This document shows, one piece after another, positions 9,515-20,400 of a stretch of 64,000 bases of DNA. The stretch comes from Bacteroidales bacterium (GTDB lineage Bacteria; Bacteroidota; Bacteroidia; Bacteroidales; P3): assembly GCA_017448185.1 (NCBI GenBank), contig JAFSLX010000010.1, forward strand, positions 1 through 64,000. Reading direction: 5' to 3'. Position 1 is the stretch's first letter, and every line of letters starts with the position of its first letter. The notes below the pieces were generated by a model. The model worked only from the letters and a program-made list of their open reading frames with translations, was not told where the DNA came from and made no database searches. Position numbers and translations under genes: made by a program.

Positions 9515-9997
9515 TTATTCAGCCTTGGGAGCTTCCTCGGCCACAGGAGCCTCGGCCACAGGAGCGGTCTCGGCTTTCTTGGTGCGGCTACGGCGGGTGC
9601 TCTTAGCCTTCTTGGTGCTGCTTTCTTTCAGCATGTTCTCGTTGTAGTCGACGAGTTCGATGATAGCCATCTCGGAGTTGTCACCGTGACGGATGCCGGT
9701 CTTCAGGATGCGGGTGTAGCCACCGGGGCGGTTGGCGACCTTCTGCGACACTTCGCGGAAGAGCTCGTTGACGGCCTCTTTGCTATGCAGGTAGCTGAAG
9801 ACGATACGGCGGTTGTGGGTGGTGTCCTCTTTCGAACGATTGATAAGAGGCTCAACATATACTCTAAGTGCTTTGGCTTTGGCAACAGTGGTCTCGATAC
9901 GCTTGTGCATAATCAGCGAAGTGGCCATGTTGGAAAGCATAGCGACGCGATGGGCGTGGGTTCTGGACAGATGATTTACTTTGCAACCGTGTCTCAT
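9515..9997 (-). CDS. rplQ: Ribosomal protein bL17
   Basis: The product is 160 residues. The N-terminal 115 residues are bL17, a large-subunit protein near the exit tunnel ([55 protein letters not shown]). The last 35 residues are a low-complexity tail of Lys/Ser then Ala/Pro/Glu, typical of Bacteroidota members. It is the last gene of the ribosomal run, eight bases after rpoA, the order usual for the alpha operon. Confidence 0.97.
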   Translation of the reverse strand: MRHGCKVNHLSRTHAHRVAMLSNMATSLIMHKRIETTVAKAKALRVYVEPLINRSKEDTTHNRRIVFSYLHSKEAVNELFREVSQKVANRPGGYTRILKTGIRHGDNSEMAIIELVDYNENMLKESSTKKAKSTRRSRTKKAETAPVAEAPVAEEAPKAE

Positions 9998-10005
9998 ATT
10001 CTTAC

Positions 10006-10998
10006 TTATTCTTTATCTAATTTATACTTTGCTACATTCATACCAAACTCGAGGTTCTTGGAAGCGACCAAGTTTTCGAGTTCGGTAAGCGACTTTTTAC
10101 CGAAATTGCGGAACTTCAGCAGGTCGGCCTTGTTGAAGGCCACCAACTCGCCAAGGGTATCCACCTCGGCTGCCTTGAGGCAGTTCAGTGCACGCACTGA
10201 GAGGTCGAGGTCGATAAGTTTGGTCTTGAGGAGCTGGCGGATATGGGCCGTCGTCTCGTCGAACTCTTCCTGCACAGGTTTGGTCTCGACATCGAGTGTA
10301 ATACGCTCGTCGGAGAAGAGCAGGAAATGCTGGATGAGGATAGTGGCAGCCTCTTTCAAAGCCTCCTTGGGATGGATTGAACCGTCAGTCTCAATATCAA
10401 ACGTCAGCTTCTCATAGTCAGTACGCTGCTCGACGCGGTAATCGTCGACGGCATACATCACATTCTTGATGGGAGTGTGTATCGAGTCGATGGCGATGAC
10501 ACCGATAGGGTCGGTGGCTTTCTTGTTCTCATCGGCCGGCACGTAACCGCGGCCCTTCTCAATATTGAGGGTGATGCGGAGCTCGGTTTTCGGTTCCATG
10601 TGGCAAATCTCCAAGTCGGGGTTAAGCACCTGGAATCCGTTGAGATTGCTGTTAAGGTCACCGGCTTTGAAGACCGTCTGGTCACTGACCGTGAAGGAAA
10701 TCCTCTCATGGTCGGTATCCTCCAGCTGACGGCGGAAACGAATCTGCTTCAAGCGCAGAATAATGTCGGTCATATCCTCAACCACTCCGGGGAGCGACGA
10801 GAACTCGTGGTCGACACCATCAATCTGGACAGAAGTGATAGCATAGCCTTCGAGCGAAGAGAGAAGGACGCGACGCAATGCGTTGCCGATAGTTGTGCCA
10901 TAGCCAGGCTCCAGGGGACGGAATTCAAACGTACCACGGAAGTCGTTAGCTTCAAGCATAACCACCTTATCGGGTTTTTGGAATGATAATATTGCCAT
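10006..10998 (-). CDS. rpoA: RNA polymerase alpha subunit
   Basis: The product is 330 residues, full length. The N-terminal domain (about 1-235) drives assembly of the polymerase and shows [20 protein letters not shown], the conserved dimer/assembly region. The C-terminal domain (about 255-325) has the helix-hairpin-helix that contacts upstream DNA and regulators ([23 protein letters not shown], shortened here to its core features). It is 70 bases after rpsD and eight before rplQ, as in the classical alpha operon. Confidence 0.98.
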   Translation of the reverse strand: MAILSFQKPDKVVMLEANDFRGTFEFRPLEPGYGTTIGNALRRVLLSSLEGYAITSVQIDGVDHEFSSLPGVVEDMTDIILRLKQIRFRRQLEDTDHERISFTVSDQTVFKAGDLNSNLNGFQVLNPDLEICHMEPKTELRITLNIEKGRGYVPADENKKATDPIGVIAIDSIHTPIKNVMYAVDDYRVEQRTDYEKLTFDIETDGSIHPKEALKEAATILIQHFLLFSDERITLDVETKPVQEEFDETTAHIRQLLKTKLIDLDLSVRALNCLKAAEVDTLGELVAFNKADLLKFRNFGKKSLTELENLVASKNLEFGMNVAKYKLDKE

Positions 10999-11068
10999 TT
11001 TATATCCTTTTCTTTCTTTGTTTTATTGATGTCCAAGCCAAAACGCTGACTTGACGTTCCACTAACTA

Positions 11069-11674
11069 CTACTTCGAGTAGAGGTCAACGATGAGCTGCT
11101 CGTTGAGTGTCTCAGGTATGTCGGCACGCTGAGGATAGCTGACAAACTTGCCGCTCATGCTGGCGCCGTCCCACTCCAACCAGGGGTAGTTGTTGGCACG
11201 CGAAGCAAGCGAATCGGTGATGATTTCGAGCGATTTGCTACGCTCACGAACCGAGACGACATCACCTTCTTTCAAAGAATAAGAAGGAATATTGACGACA
11301 TTGCCGTTGACAGCAATATGACAATGCGAAACCAACTGACGGGCCTGAGCACGGCTACGGGCGATACCAAGACGGTAGACGACATTGTCAAGACGAGCTT
11401 CGATGAGTTTCATCAACTCCTCACCGGTAACGCCACCGCGACGCGAGGCTTCGGCATAGAGTTTACGGAATTGACGCTCGAGAATACCGTACATATATTT
11501 GGCCTTTTGCTTCTCCTGCAGCTGGATGCCGTACTCGGAAGTCTTGCCACGACGACGGTTCTGGCCGTGCATGCCAGGTGCGTAAGGTTTCTTTTCGTAA
11601 CTTTTGTCCGGGCCATAGATTGGCTCGTGGAATTTTCTTGCAATTTTGGTTTTCGGACCAGTGTATCTTGCCAT
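11069..11674 (-). CDS. rpsD: Ribosomal protein uS4
   Basis: The product is 201 residues. uS4 is a primary binder of the small-subunit 5' domain and in many bacteria represses its own operon. The sequence shows [30 protein letters not shown] and an S4 RNA-binding domain at about 90-155 ([37 protein letters not shown]). It lacks the N-terminal Cys cluster, so it is the zinc-free form, in line with bL36 and uS14 in the same operon. Confidence 0.97.
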   Translation of the reverse strand: MARYTGPKTKIARKFHEPIYGPDKSYEKKPYAPGMHGQNRRRGKTSEYGIQLQEKQKAKYMYGILERQFRKLYAEASRRGGVTGEELMKLIEARLDNVVYRLGIARSRAQARQLVSHCHIAVNGNVVNIPSYSLKEGDVVSVRERSKSLEIITDSLASRANNYPWLEWDGASMSGKFVSYPQRADIPETLNEQLIVDLYSK

Positions 11675-11702
11675 TGTTTTCTCTTCTTTTTTAGATTAAT
11701 AA

Positions 11703-12092
11703 TTACACGCGACGACGTTTCGGGGGACGGCAACCATTGTGAGGAAGCGGGGTAATATCAGTGATTTCCATCACCTCGATACCGCAGGTATTGATTGCGC
11801 GGATTGCAGATTCACGTCCTTGACCAGGTCCTTTAACGAAGACCTTGACTTTTCTTAGGCCCAAATCATAAGCAACTTTGCCGCAATCTTCCGCTGCCAT
11901 CTGTGCTGCATACGGAGTGTTTTTCTTCGATCCGCGGAAGCCCATTTTTCCAGCTGACGACCAAGAAATCACTTGACCGGCGTTATTCGTCAACGAAATG
12001 ATGACGTTGTTGAAGGATGCAAAGATGCATGCTCTTCCTTGAGGTTCAACTTTTACGACTCTTTTTTTAGTCGGTTTTGAAGTTTTTGCCAT
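11703..12092 (-). CDS. rpsK: Ribosomal protein uS11
   Basis: The product is 129 residues, the normal length. uS11 lies on the platform of the small subunit near the mRNA exit. Diagnostic segments are [47 protein letters not shown] and the C-terminus [13 protein letters not shown]. It is 28 bases upstream of rpsD and 97 bases after rpsM; that longer gap shows no obvious promoter or terminator. Confidence 0.98.
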   Translation of the reverse strand: MAKTSKPTKKRVVKVEPQGRACIFASFNNVIISLTNNAGQVISWSSAGKMGFRGSKKNTPYAAQMAAEDCGKVAYDLGLRKVKVFVKGPGQGRESAIRAINTCGIEVMEITDITPLPHNGCRPPKRRRV

Positions 12093-12189
12093 AATTGTTT
12101 TTCTTGCTTGATTTTACTTTTTTCTACTTCTCCAACCGCTCCATAATTCGTTTTATTGTTCTAATCCGCGATTGGGACGGCTACATTAT

Positions 12190-12567
12190 TTACTTGGTAG
12201 CCTTTTTCTTGTTAGCGATTGTTTTCTTCTTACCCTTGCGAGTGCGAGCATTGTTCTTGGTGCTCTGTCCACGGAGAGGAAGACCCAGACGATGACGGAT
12301 GCCACGGTAGCAACCAATATCCATCAGTCGTTTGATGTTCATCTGAACCTCGGAGCGAAGGGCGCCTTCAACCTTGTACTCATCGTTGATGATGTTACGG
12401 AGGGCGTTCTGCTCGTCGTCGGTCCAATCCTGCACTTTCTTACCCTCGTCGATACCGGCCTTGGCCAGAATCTCTTTGGCAGTGCTTCTTCCGATTCCGT
12501 AGATATAGGTCAAACCTATCTCTCCTCTTTTGTTCTTGGGTAAATCAATACCTGCAATACGTGCCAT
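12190..12567 (-). CDS. rpsM: Ribosomal protein uS13
   Basis: The product is 125 residues. uS13 sits in the head of the small subunit and contacts uL5 and the P-site tRNA. The sequence has [31 protein letters not shown] (helix-hairpin-helix) and the basic tail with [19 protein letters not shown]. It follows rpmJ, as in most alpha operons. Confidence 0.98.
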   Translation of the reverse strand: MARIAGIDLPKNKRGEIGLTYIYGIGRSTAKEILAKAGIDEGKKVQDWTDDEQNALRNIINDEYKVEGALRSEVQMNIKRLMDIGCYRGIRHRLGLPLRGQSTKNNARTRKGKKKTIANKKKATK

Positions 12568-12600
12568 AAATTCTTTTTATTCTTGTTTTTGGTTTTTTAA

Positions 12601-12717
12601 TTATCCTTGTCTTTGTTTGAATTTAGGATTTTTCTTGTTGATTACATAGACAACCCCGTGGCGACGGACCACTTTGCATTCGGGTGATCTTTTTTTTACA
12701 GAGACTCTTACTTTCAT
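12601..12717 (-). CDS. rpmJ: Ribosomal protein bL36
   Basis: This 38-residue gene reads [20 protein letters not shown] and ends NPKFKQRQG. The length and N-terminal pattern are diagnostic of bL36, the smallest large-subunit protein. Of the usual zinc ligands (Cys11, Cys14, Cys27, His near 33) only Cys14 is present, so it is the zinc-free type. The position between infA and rpsM is the classical one. Confidence 0.96.
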   Translation of the reverse strand: MKVRVSVKKRSPECKVVRRHGVVYVINKKNPKFKQRQG

Positions 12718-12768
12718 TGTTGTAATTATTAATCTTGTTGATACTTTTTCTTCTTTTTAAGCTAAACG

Positions 12769-12987
12769 CTACTTGTGACGGTAAGTGATGCGGCCTTTCG
12801 AGAGGTCATAGGGAGACATTTCAATTTGAACCTTGTCTCCAGGCAAAATCTTAATATAATGCATGCGCATTTTACCTGAAATATGAGCAATAATCTGATG
12901 CCCATTTTCCAATTCGACACGGAACATGGCGTTGCCGAGCGACTCGATAACGGTTCCATCTAATTGTATTGATGCTTGTTTTGCCAT
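12769..12987 (-). CDS. infA: Translation initiation factor IF-1
   Basis: The product is 72 residues, exactly the usual size, with one OB-fold: [20 protein letters not shown], then [19 protein letters not shown] and [22 protein letters not shown]-1 occupies the A site during initiation. The start at 12987 is chosen because it gives the family N-terminus; the frame is open further upstream into map, but that part does not resemble IF-1. It begins 25 bases after map. Confidence 0.98.
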   Translation of the reverse strand: MAKQASIQLDGTVIESLGNAMFRVELENGHQIIAHISGKMRMHYIKILPGDKVQIEMSPYDLSKGRITYRHK

Positions 12988-13012
12988 TAGCTTAATTTTA
13001 CTTACCGTATTA

Positions 13013-13777
13013 CTATTGTTCAATAAAATCAAAACTTGTGAGGATATCGGGGCCATTGGCCGTGATGGCAATAGTATGTTCATAATGTGCTGCCGGTTTA
13101 CCGTCTTTAGTACGGCAGGTCCAGCCGTCCTCTTTCGAGAACTTGACATTCTTCGAACCCATGCAGACCATCGGTTCAACAGCAATGACCATACCTTCTT
13201 TCAGCAATGGGCCAGTACCCTTAACTCCATAGTTTGGGACATTGGGCGACTCGTGCATTTCGAATCCTACTCCATGACCACAAAGCTCACGGACGACAGA
13301 ATAACCGTTCTTCTCGCAATGCATCTGCACAGCATGACCGATATCCCCTACCCTATTTCCAACTTTGCATTGGTCAAGACCAATAAAGAGCGCTTCACGT
13401 GTCACTTTCATCAAACGACGCATCTCAGGAGCAATTTCGCCGACTGCAAATGTGTAAGCTGAATCGGCCACGTAGCCATTAAGTTTAATCACACAGTCTA
13501 ACGAAACATTGTCACCTTCCTTCAAAAAAAGGTCGCCAGGAATTCCATGCACCACCACATCATTGACAGAAATGCAGAATGCCGAAGGAAATCCCTCGAA
13601 ACCCTTGCACATTGGAATGGCTCCATTGTCGCGAATATATTGCTCACCAATATTATCGAGAAAAGCCGTGGTTATACCCGGGCGAATATGACGGCCAACC
13701 TCCGCGAGAGTTTTCCCGAGGAGGAGGCCGGCTTCACGTATAAGCTCTATTTCTTCTTTGGTCTTGAGCAATATCAT
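13013..13777 (-). CDS. map: Methionine aminopeptidase, type I
   Basis: The product is 254 residues. It removes the initiator Met from new proteins, using two metal ions. The ligands are visible: the Asp pair in [15 protein letters not shown] (11 residues apart), the His in [10 protein letters not shown], the Glu in IAVEPM and the Glu in HYEHTIAIT. The start at 13777 ([17 protein letters not shown]) fits the family; the frame extends upstream to 13846 into secY, where translation does not resemble MetAP. Its position between secY and infA is the usual spc/alpha junction. Confidence 0.97.
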   Translation of the reverse strand: MILLKTKEEIELIREAGLLLGKTLAEVGRHIRPGITTAFLDNIGEQYIRDNGAIPMCKGFEGFPSAFCISVNDVVVHGIPGDLFLKEGDNVSLDCVIKLNGYVADSAYTFAVGEIAPEMRRLMKVTREALFIGLDQCKVGNRVGDIGHAVQMHCEKNGYSVVRELCGHGVGFEMHESPNVPNYGVKGTGPLLKEGMVIAVEPMVCMGSKNVKFSKEDGWTCRTKDGKPAAHYEHTIAITANGPDILTSFDFIEQ

Positions 13778-13787
13778 TTTATACTCT

Positions 13788-15143
13788 TTAAGCCTGAATT
13801 GACATAGAGGTACGTCCTTTGATACGTCCAGTCTTGGTAAGACCATCGTAATGGCGCATCAACAGGTGGCTCTCAATCTGCTGGAGAGTGTCAAGAATAA
13901 CACCCACAAGGATGAGCAACGAAGTACCGCCGTAGAACTGAGCAAACTGGGTATTCACACCAAACAAACGGATAATAGCAGGAAGAATAGCAACGATTGC
14001 AAGGAAGATAGAACCCGGAAGGGTAATTTTGGAAAGAATACCCTCAAGATATTCTGCAGTTTTCTTGCCAGGTTTCACACCAGGGATGAAACCTCCATTC
14101 TTCTTCATATCATCAGCCATCTGGTTGGGGTTGATAGCAATAGCAGTGTAGAAGTAGGTGAACAGAACCACGAGGATTGCGAACACCAGATTGTACCAGA
14201 AACTGTTATAGTCAGCGAAAGCCATAGCGAACTTGGAGTTGCTATTTCCAGAAAATCCCATGAAAGTAATGGGCAGGAACATGATGGCTTGGGCAAAAAT
14301 GATAGGCATAACACCAGCAGCATTCACCTTGATAGGAATGTACTGACGAACACCACCATACTGCTTGTTACCAACAATACGCTTGGCGTACTGGACGGGG
14401 ATTCTGCGGGTGCCCTGAACAAGCAGGATAACCAACAGAATAACAGCCAAAAGGACAACAAGTTCGAACAGGAACATCACCAATCCACCACCTTCGGTCA
14501 AACGCGAGGCAAACTCGGCAGAGAGAGCAAAGGGGAGACGGGCGATAATACCAATCATAATCAAAAGCGAAATACCGTTGCCAACACCCTTGTCAGTAAT
14601 GCGCTCACCCAGCCACATGACAAAAAGGGTACCGCAAATCAGAATAATAATGCTACTGGCCCAGAAGAAGGGCGAAGGAGCACTACCGTCAAACGGATAG
14701 ATGGCTGTGGAAGAAGCACCCAACTGGTACATCATGTTGGTAATGTAAGCCGGAGCCTGCATAGCCGTGACAATAACGGTAAGCCAACGGGTGATTTGAT
14801 TCATTTTTCTACGGCCACTTTCACCTTCACGCTGCATTTTCTGGAACTTCGGCACAACCATCACCAAAAGCTGGATGACGATAGAGGCCGTGATATAAGG
14901 CATAATACCCAAAGCAAAAATAGAAGCATTGGAGAATGCTCCACCCGAGAACATGTTGAGGAGGCCCATCAAGCCCTCGGAGCCCTGTTTTTGCAGTCCT
15001 TGCAACTGCGAGGGATCAACACCCGGCAATACGACATACGAACCAATGCGGTAGATTAGCACCAAACCAAGTGTGTAAAGGATGCGCTTCCGCAGGTCTT
15101 CAATCGACCAGATGTTTTTAAGTGTCTGTATAAATCGCTTCAT
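13788..15143 (-). CDS. secY: Protein translocase subunit SecY
   Basis: The product is 451 residues with about ten membrane-spanning segments. SecY is the channel of the Sec translocon, through which the many exported proteins of this window would pass. Diagnostic parts are the N-terminus TLKNIWSIEDLRKRILYTLG, the plug region after GVDPSQLQGL, MWLGERITDKGVGNGISLLI and the cytoplasmic loop QYAKRIVGNKQYGG. It lies 15 bases after rplO and 10 before map. Confidence 0.98.
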   Translation of the reverse strand: MKRFIQTLKNIWSIEDLRKRILYTLGLVLIYRIGSYVVLPGVDPSQLQGLQKQGSEGLMGLLNMFSGGAFSNASIFALGIMPYITASIVIQLLVMVVPKFQKMQREGESGRRKMNQITRWLTVIVTAMQAPAYITNMMYQLGASSTAIYPFDGSAPSPFFWASSIIILICGTLFVMWLGERITDKGVGNGISLLIMIGIIARLPFALSAEFASRLTEGGGLVMFLFELVVLLAVILLVILLVQGTRRIPVQYAKRIVGNKQYGGVRQYIPIKVNAAGVMPIIFAQAIMFLPITFMGFSGNSNSKFAMAFADYNSFWYNLVFAILVVLFTYFYTAIAINPNQMADDMKKNGGFIPGVKPGKKTAEYLEGILSKITLPGSIFLAIVAILPAIIRLFGVNTQFAQFYGGTSLLILVGVILDTLQQIESHLLMRHYDGLTKTGRIKGRTSMSIQA

Positions 15144-15158
15144 TGTAACAAGTTTCTA

Positions 15159-15608
15159 TTATTCAATAACAGTGGCAACACCACCTTTGTCCTCAATAGC
15201 TTTCTTTGCGGTGGCAGAGAAAGCATGGGCGGTAACATTAATGGCTTTGGCCAACTCGCCGCGACCAAGAATTTTGATACGATCCTTGCCAGAAATAAGG
15301 CCGTTCTGCATCAGCACATCAATATTGAAATCAGTGATATTCTTAGCTTCGGCAAGCGTGTTGAGCGTATCAATGTTGATACCAACATACTCGACACGGT
15401 TGATATTCTTGAAACCAAATTTAGGAACGCGGCGATAGAGAGGCATCTGACCACCCTCGAAGCCAACCTTCTGATGGTAGCCCGAACGTGCTTTAGCACC
15501 CTTGTTACCACGCGTGGAAGTGCCACCCTTGCCAGAACCAGCACCACGGCCAATACGTTTCGAATGCTTGATAGAACCTTCAGCGGGTTTAAGATTACTT
15601 AAGTTCAT
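15159..15608 (-). CDS. rplO: Ribosomal protein uL15
   Basis: The product is 149 residues. uL15 is a late-assembling large-subunit protein with a long basic Gly-rich N-terminal extension, seen here as KRIGRGAGSGKGGTSTRGNK and GFEGGQMPLYRRVPKFGF. The C-terminal globular part follows. It sits between rpmD and secY, the classical spc order. Confidence 0.98.
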   Translation of the reverse strand: MNLSNLKPAEGSIKHSKRIGRGAGSGKGGTSTRGNKGAKARSGYHQKVGFEGGQMPLYRRVPKFGFKNINRVEYVGINIDTLNTLAEAKNITDFNIDVLMQNGLISGKDRIKILGRGELAKAINVTAHAFSATAKKAIEDKGGVATVIE

Positions 15609-15634
15609 TATCTTTTCCTTTCTTATTTACTTAG

Positions 15635-15820
15635 TTAAATTTCTTCGACAATAATGAGGTGCTTAACCTTTTCAATCATACCCATAATCTGAGGAGTTGC
15701 AACCACTTCACGGGTGTGATTGATGCGCTTCAGACCAAGAGCCTCCATCGTGCGTTTCTGACGAGCAGGACGGCCGATGATGCTTCTGACCTGTTTGACT
15801 CTGAGTTTCTTTTCTGCCAT
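15635..15820 (-). CDS. rpmD: Ribosomal protein uL30
   Basis: The product is 61 residues, normal for bacterial uL30, with the typical ferredoxin-like segments KVKQVRS-type strand (LRVKQVRSIIGRP), RTMEALGLKRINHTRE and MIEKVKHLIIVEE. It is 18 bases after rpsE and 26 before rplO. Confidence 0.97.
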   Translation of the reverse strand: MAEKKLRVKQVRSIIGRPARQKRTMEALGLKRINHTREVVATPQIMGMIEKVKHLIIVEEI

Positions 15821-15838
15821 ATTCTTAACCTCCTATTA

Positions 15839-16357
15839 TTAACCGTTAAACACTTTGTCGAGAGAAATACCACGGAGTTGGGCAACCATATAAGGATCCT
15901 TCATCTGGAGGAGTGCATTGATAGTAGCCTTCACCACACTATGGGGATTCGAAGAGCCCTTGCATTTTGCAAGCACGTCCTTCACTCCAACACTCTCAAG
16001 TACTGCACGCATAGCACCACCAGCGATAACACCCGTACCAGGGGCTGCAGGTTTCAAGAAAACTTTTGCACCACTGTATTTGCCACACTGCTCGTGGGGA
16101 ATAGTGCCCTTCAAAACGGGGATGCGGATAAGGTTCTTCTTGGCATCATCAATACCTTTCTGCACTGCAGCCTGAACCTCCTTAGCTTTGCCAAGACCGT
16201 ATCCTACAACACCGTTTTCATTTCCAATAACGACAATGGCAGCAAAGGTGAAAGTTCTACCACCTTTGGTGACCTTGGTGACGCGATTGATTGCAACAAG
16301 ACGATCTTTAAATTCGATCTCGCTTGATTTTACTCTATTTACGTTTACTTCTGCCAT
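15839..16357 (-). CDS. rpsE: Ribosomal protein uS5
   Basis: The product is 172 residues. uS5 helps form the mRNA entry and affects decoding accuracy. Signature segments: [26 protein letters not shown]-like [20 protein letters not shown], and [19 protein letters not shown]. It follows rplR by seven bases. Confidence 0.98.
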   Translation of the reverse strand: MAEVNVNRVKSSEIEFKDRLVAINRVTKVTKGGRTFTFAAIVVIGNENGVVGYGLGKAKEVQAAVQKGIDDAKKNLIRIPVLKGTIPHEQCGKYSGAKVFLKPAAPGTGVIAGGAMRAVLESVGVKDVLAKCKGSSNPHSVVKATINALLQMKDPYMVAQLRGISLDKVFNG

Positions 16358-16364
16358 GACTTTA

Positions 16365-16718
16365 TTAGAATTTTAAACCACCTTCTCTGGCACCATCGGC
16401 CAAACTTTTTATACGACCGTGATAGAGATAACCGTTACGGTCAAAAACAACAGTATTGATACCAGCGGAAAGGGCACGCTCGGCAAGGACCTTACCCACC
16501 TTTGCGGCCACTTCACTCTTTGTGCCACTCTTTTCAAAGCCTTTTTCTATAGAAGAGGCTGCGGTCAGTGTCACACCCTTCACATCGTCAATCACCTGAG
16601 CATAGATTTCTTTATTACTTCTAAATACGGACAGGCGAGGCATCGTAGCGGTACCACTTATTTTATGACGAATGCGGTATTTAATTTTAATTCTTCTTAT
16701 GTCTTTTTGTGTTGCCAT
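16365..16718 (-). CDS. rplR: Ribosomal protein uL18
   Basis: The product is 117 residues. uL18 binds 5S rRNA together with uL5. Diagnostic parts: [38 protein letters not shown] and the C-terminus [20 protein letters not shown]. It lies between rplF (49 bases upstream) and rpsE. Confidence 0.98.
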   Translation of the reverse strand: MATQKDIRRIKIKYRIRHKISGTATMPRLSVFRSNKEIYAQVIDDVKGVTLTAASSIEKGFEKSGTKSEVAAKVGKVLAERALSAGINTVVFDRNGYLYHGRIKSLADGAREGGLKF

Positions 16719-16767
16719 AATATTCTATTCTTTTTTTGGCTTTGGTAATTCTTATGTTACCTTATTT

Positions 16768-17322
16768 TTATTTTGCAGCAGCCTTACCAGCCTTCTTACG
16801 AATCTCTTCGCCCTGGAAGCGAATACCTTTACCCTTATAAGGCTCGGGTTTACGAAGCGAACGAATCTTGGCGGCAGCCTGACCAAGGATTTGCTTATCA
16901 CAGCAAGTCATGGTAATAATGGGGTTTTTACCTTTCTCGGTGACAGTCTCAACTTTGATTTCGGGAGCCAACTCGAAGAAAATCTTGTGCGAATATCCAA
17001 GATCCATTTCCATCACATTTCCGGTGGCCTGAACCTTGTAACCGACACCAATGACCTCCTGAACGGTCTTGAAACCTTCACTCACACCCTTCACCATATT
17101 GGCAGCAAGGGCGCGGTAAAGACCATGCATGGCTTTGGTTTCTTTTTCATCATTGGGACGATTGAAATGCAGAACACCGTCTTCAACTTTCATTTCAATC
17201 ATCGGATTGACATTCTGATGAAGTTCACCCATGGGGCCCTTCACAGTCAAAACATTATCGTCCGAGATTTTCACCTCAACACCTTTGGGCAGGTGGATGG
17301 GCATTTTACCTATTCTTGACAT
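16768..17322 (-). CDS. rplF: Ribosomal protein uL6
   Basis: The product is 184 residues, with the two repeated uL6 folds. It lies near the factor-binding site. Diagnostic parts: MSRIGKMPIHLPKGVEVKIS, KGPMGEL and the C-terminal motif PEPYKGKGIRFQGEEIRKKA. It follows rpsH by 21 bases. Confidence 0.98.
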   Translation of the reverse strand: MSRIGKMPIHLPKGVEVKISDDNVLTVKGPMGELHQNVNPMIEMKVEDGVLHFNRPNDEKETKAMHGLYRALAANMVKGVSEGFKTVQEVIGVGYKVQATGNVMEMDLGYSHKIFFELAPEIKVETVTEKGKNPIITMTCCDKQILGQAAAKIRSLRKPEPYKGKGIRFQGEEIRKKAGKAAAK

Positions 17323-17343
17323 GTCTTTATTCTCCTCTCTTGA

Positions 17344-17745
17344 TTAACTGATGTAACATAAAACTTCACCACCCACATTCAATGTACGGGCTTCTTTATC
17401 GGTCATCAGGCCTTTCGAGGTCGACACAATAGCAATGCCAAGACCATTGAGGACTCGGGGCATCTCATCCACCGAAACATATTTACGCAGACCAGGACTA
17501 GACACACGTTTCAAATCAGCAATAGCCGACTGTTTGGTTACAGGATGATACTTCAAAGCGATTTTAATGCTTTGGTTGTGCGAGCCTTCGTTTTCAAACT
17601 TATAGTTTAAAATATAGCCCTTCTCGAAGAGAATCTTCGTAATCTCTTTCTTCAGTTTTGAACCGGGAATCTCAACCACGCGATGTTTTGCAGCGATAGC
17701 ATTTCTCATGCGGGTCAAATAATCTGCAATAGGATCTGTTACCAT
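17344..17745 (-). CDS. rpsH: Ribosomal protein uS8
   Basis: The product is 133 residues, near the usual 130. uS8 is a primary 16S rRNA binder and in many bacteria represses the spc operon. The sequence has [19 protein letters not shown], the central segment with [20 protein letters not shown] and the C-terminal motif [18 protein letters not shown]. It is 70 bases after rpsN. Confidence 0.98.
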   Translation of the reverse strand: MVTDPIADYLTRMRNAIAAKHRVVEIPGSKLKKEITKILFEKGYILNYKFENEGSHNQSIKIALKYHPVTKQSAIADLKRVSSPGLRKYVSVDEMPRVLNGLGIAIVSTSKGLMTDKEARTLNVGGEVLCYIS

Positions 17746-17815
17746 TTTTAATTTTTGATTTTAAGTTTTGTAGTATTGGTGTTATGCCAACTTGCAAAGC
17801 TACCAATAAATTATT

Positions 17816-18115
17816 TTACCAACTTGCTTTTTTAACGCCGGGAATAAGACCGGAAACAGCCATCTCACGGAAGTTGATACGCGAAATGCCAAACTGACGC
17901 ATGTAACCCTTGGGGCGGCCCGTAAGCTGGCAACGATTGTGCATACGAATAGGGCATGCATTTTTCGGAAGTTTCTGAAGGGCGATGACAGCCTTCTCGA
18001 CATCCTCAGGTTCGCCAGTGCGCACAACCTCTTTCAAGGCAGCACGTTTCGCGGCATACTTAGCCACCATCTTAGCTCTTTTGCGTTCTCTTGCTTTGAT
18101 CGATTCTTTAGCCAT
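17816..18115 (-). CDS. rpsN: Ribosomal protein uS14, zinc-free long form
   Basis: The product is 99 residues, the long form of uS14 from the small-subunit head. It shows [20 protein letters not shown] and the C-terminal core [20 protein letters not shown]. The paired CxxC motifs of the short zinc-binding form are absent. It begins five bases after rplE. Confidence 0.97.
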   Translation of the reverse strand: MAKESIKARERKRAKMVAKYAAKRAALKEVVRTGEPEDVEKAVIALQKLPKNACPIRMHNRCQLTGRPKGYMRQFGISRINFREMAVSGLIPGVKKASW

Positions 18116-18120
18116 TATGC

Positions 18121-18681
18121 TTATTTTTGTTGATTTTTGAACGGAAGACCAAACTCCTTCAGAAGCGACATAGCCTCTTTATCAGTCTTTGCCGAGGTGA
18201 CAAAAGTGATATCCATACCTTGAATGCGATCGATTTTGTCGATATCAATTTCAGGGAAGATAATCTGCTCAGCAATACCAAAAGTATAGTTACCTTTGCC
18301 ATCAAATCCCTTATCGTTAATACCACGGAAGTCACGGATACGGGGAATCGAAGCCGTCACAAGACGCTCAAGGAACTCATACATACGCTCACCACGGAGG
18401 GTCACACGGACACCGATCGGCATACCGCGACGCAGTTTGAAATTCGAAATATCCTTACGGGATTTAGTGGCAACTGCCTTCTGTCCAGTGATGGCAGTCA
18501 TCTCTTCAATACCCTTATCAATCACTTTCTTGTCGGCGATAGCAGCCTTACCGAGACCCTGGTTAAGAGTAATCTTCTTCAGACGGGGAGCCTGCATAAC
18601 AGTTTTGTAGCCATACTCTTTCATCAAAGAGGGCAGTATCTCCTCGTTATACTTGGTTTTTAATGTCGGAATATATGCCAT
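18121..18681 (-). CDS. rplE: Ribosomal protein uL5
   Basis: The product is 186 residues. uL5 binds 5S rRNA and bridges to uS13 in the small subunit. Diagnostic parts: [38 protein letters not shown] and the signature around [20 protein letters not shown]. Its ATG shares one base with the rplX stop (TAATG), a sign of coupled translation. Confidence 0.98.
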   Translation of the reverse strand: MAYIPTLKTKYNEEILPSLMKEYGYKTVMQAPRLKKITLNQGLGKAAIADKKVIDKGIEEMTAITGQKAVATKSRKDISNFKLRRGMPIGVRVTLRGERMYEFLERLVTASIPRIRDFRGINDKGFDGKGNYTFGIAEQIIFPEIDIDKIDRIQGMDITFVTSAKTDKEAMSLLKEFGLPFKNQQK

Positions 18682-18995
18682 TACTTGATTTCCTCCCCTG
18701 TTTTTTTAGAATAACGAACTATCTTGCCAGTCTTCTCATCAATACGACGGCCAATCTTGGTAGGAGTCTTTCCAACAACCACCATGAGGTTAGAAATATG
18801 GATGGGAGCCTCCTGTTCAACGATGCCACCCTGAGTGTTGCGAGCGTTGGGTTTCGTGTGTTTCTTATTCACGTTGACCCCCTCGACGATGGCGCGGTTC
18901 TTTTCGGGATAGACCTTCAGGACCTTGGCGATTTTACCTTTATCATCACCGGCGATAACCTGAACCATATCCCCTTTCTTAACGTGCAATTTCAT
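18681..18995 (-). CDS. rplX: Ribosomal protein uL24
   Basis: The product is 104 residues with an N-terminal KOW motif ([20 protein letters not shown]) and the segment [13 protein letters not shown]. uL24 starts large-subunit assembly. It follows rplN by 24 bases and overlaps rplE by one base. Confidence 0.98.
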   Translation of the reverse strand: MKLHVKKGDMVQVIAGDDKGKIAKVLKVYPEKNRAIVEGVNVNKKHTKPNARNTQGGIVEQEAPIHISNLMVVVGKTPTKIGRRIDEKTGKIVRYSKKTGEEIK

Positions 18996-19019
18996 TGTTC
19001 TCTTCTTTTCTTTTAATAA

Positions 19020-19388
19020 TTACAATACTTCAGGTGCGAGAGACACAATTTTCATAAACTGTTTCTCACGCAATTCACGTCCCACGGGTCCAAAAATACG
19101 GGTTCCACGCAATTCGTCAGAAGCAGTGAGCAGGACACATGCATTGTCGTCGAAGCGGATGTAGGAACCATCATTGCGACGAATTTCTTTCTTGGTGCGC
19201 ACCACGACTGCTTTGGACACGCTACCTTTCTTCACATTGCCGGAAGGAATTGCATCTTTGATGGCCACGACAATCGTATCGCCAATCGAAGCATAACGCT
19301 TCTTTGTACCACCCAAGACACGAATACACAGAGCGCTCTTGGCACCACTGTTATCGGCAACAGTCATTCTGGTTTCTTGTTGTATCAT
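19020..19388 (-). CDS. rplN: Ribosomal protein uL14
   Basis: The product is 122 residues, exactly the usual length. uL14 lies at the subunit interface. The sequence has [39 protein letters not shown] and the signature [20 protein letters not shown]. It opens the classical spc segment 25 bases after rpsQ. Confidence 0.98.
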   Translation of the reverse strand: MIQQETRMTVADNSGAKSALCIRVLGGTKKRYASIGDTIVVAIKDAIPSGNVKKGSVSKAVVVRTKKEIRRNDGSYIRFDDNACVLLTASDELRGTRIFGPVGRELREKQFMKIVSLAPEVL

Positions 19389-19413
19389 TTCTTTTTAATT
19401 TTCTGGTAAGTAT

Positions 19414-19668
19414 TTACTTAGCCTTCTCGACGATTTCTACTAAACGCCAGCATTTGTTTTTACTCAGCGGACGAGTTTCCATGATACGGACAGTATCACC
19501 GATGCCAGCCTCATTCTTCTCGTCGTGGGCCATGAATTTAGTGGACTTCTTAACGAACTTGCCATACTTGGGGTGTTTCACCTTACGCTCGACAAGAATC
19601 ACAATGGATTTGTCCATTTTGTTGCTGACCACAACACCGATTCTTTCTTTTCTTAAATTTCTTTCCAT
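19414..19668 (-). CDS. rpsQ: Ribosomal protein uS17
   Basis: The product is 84 residues. The start at 19668 gives the family N-terminus [20 protein letters not shown]; the frame is open 33 bases further but that part overlaps the end region of rpmC. uS17 is an OB-fold primary binder of 16S rRNA, with [40 protein letters not shown] and an acidic/basic end. It lies between rpmC and rplN. Confidence 0.97.
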   Translation of the reverse strand: MERNLRKERIGVVVSNKMDKSIVILVERKVKHPKYGKFVKKSTKFMAHDEKNEAGIGDTVRIMETRPLSKNKCWRLVEIVEKAK

Positions 19669-19697
19669 CTTAGAATTGGATTTTACTAGTTGCCATG

Positions 19698-19901
19698 TCA
19701 CTTTTTGTCGGCGATTTCACGCGCGCGGAGCTCGGTAAGACAGCGGGCAATATTTTTTCTACTTTCTTTAATTTTGTTAGGATTCTCAAGAGGCGAAACA
19801 GCATGACTCATCTGCATCTTCTGATAGAGAGTACGTTCATTCTCGAGTTTTTCCTTCAATTCAGCAGTCGAGAGCTCTTTTAAAACAATTTCATTCTTCA
19901 T
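19698..19901 (-). CDS. rpmC: Ribosomal protein uL29
   Basis: The product is 67 residues, an all-helical uL29 near the exit tunnel that offers a docking site for trigger factor and SRP. Diagnostic parts: [19 protein letters not shown] and [20 protein letters not shown]. It is 20 bases after rplP, the usual S10 order. Confidence 0.97.
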   Translation of the reverse strand: MKNEIVLKELSTAELKEKLENERTLYQKMQMSHAVSPLENPNKIKESRKNIARCLTELRAREIADKK

Positions 19902-19921
19902 GACTGGTAGATACTTCTAAT

Positions 19922-20344
<423 letters not shown>

Positions 20345-20357
20345 TTTCTTCTTTTTG

Positions 20358-20378
20358 TTTAGTGTTTAGTGTTTAGTG
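20358..20378. repeat. Three tandem copies of TTTAGTG between rpsC and rplP
   Basis: On the + strand TTTAGTG occurs three times without interruption (20358-20364, 20365-20371, 20372-20378), which is CACTAAA on the coding strand. It lies 13 bases upstream of the rplP start. Such runs can change in copy number by slippage; an effect on translation is conjecture. Confidence 0.85.
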
Positions 20379-20400
20379 ATTTACACTATTACCAAACTAT

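Noticed and set aside
20358..20378. Short tandem repeats as a CRISPR array
   Set aside because: Units are only 7 bases, adjacent and without spacers; no cas genes are present in the window.
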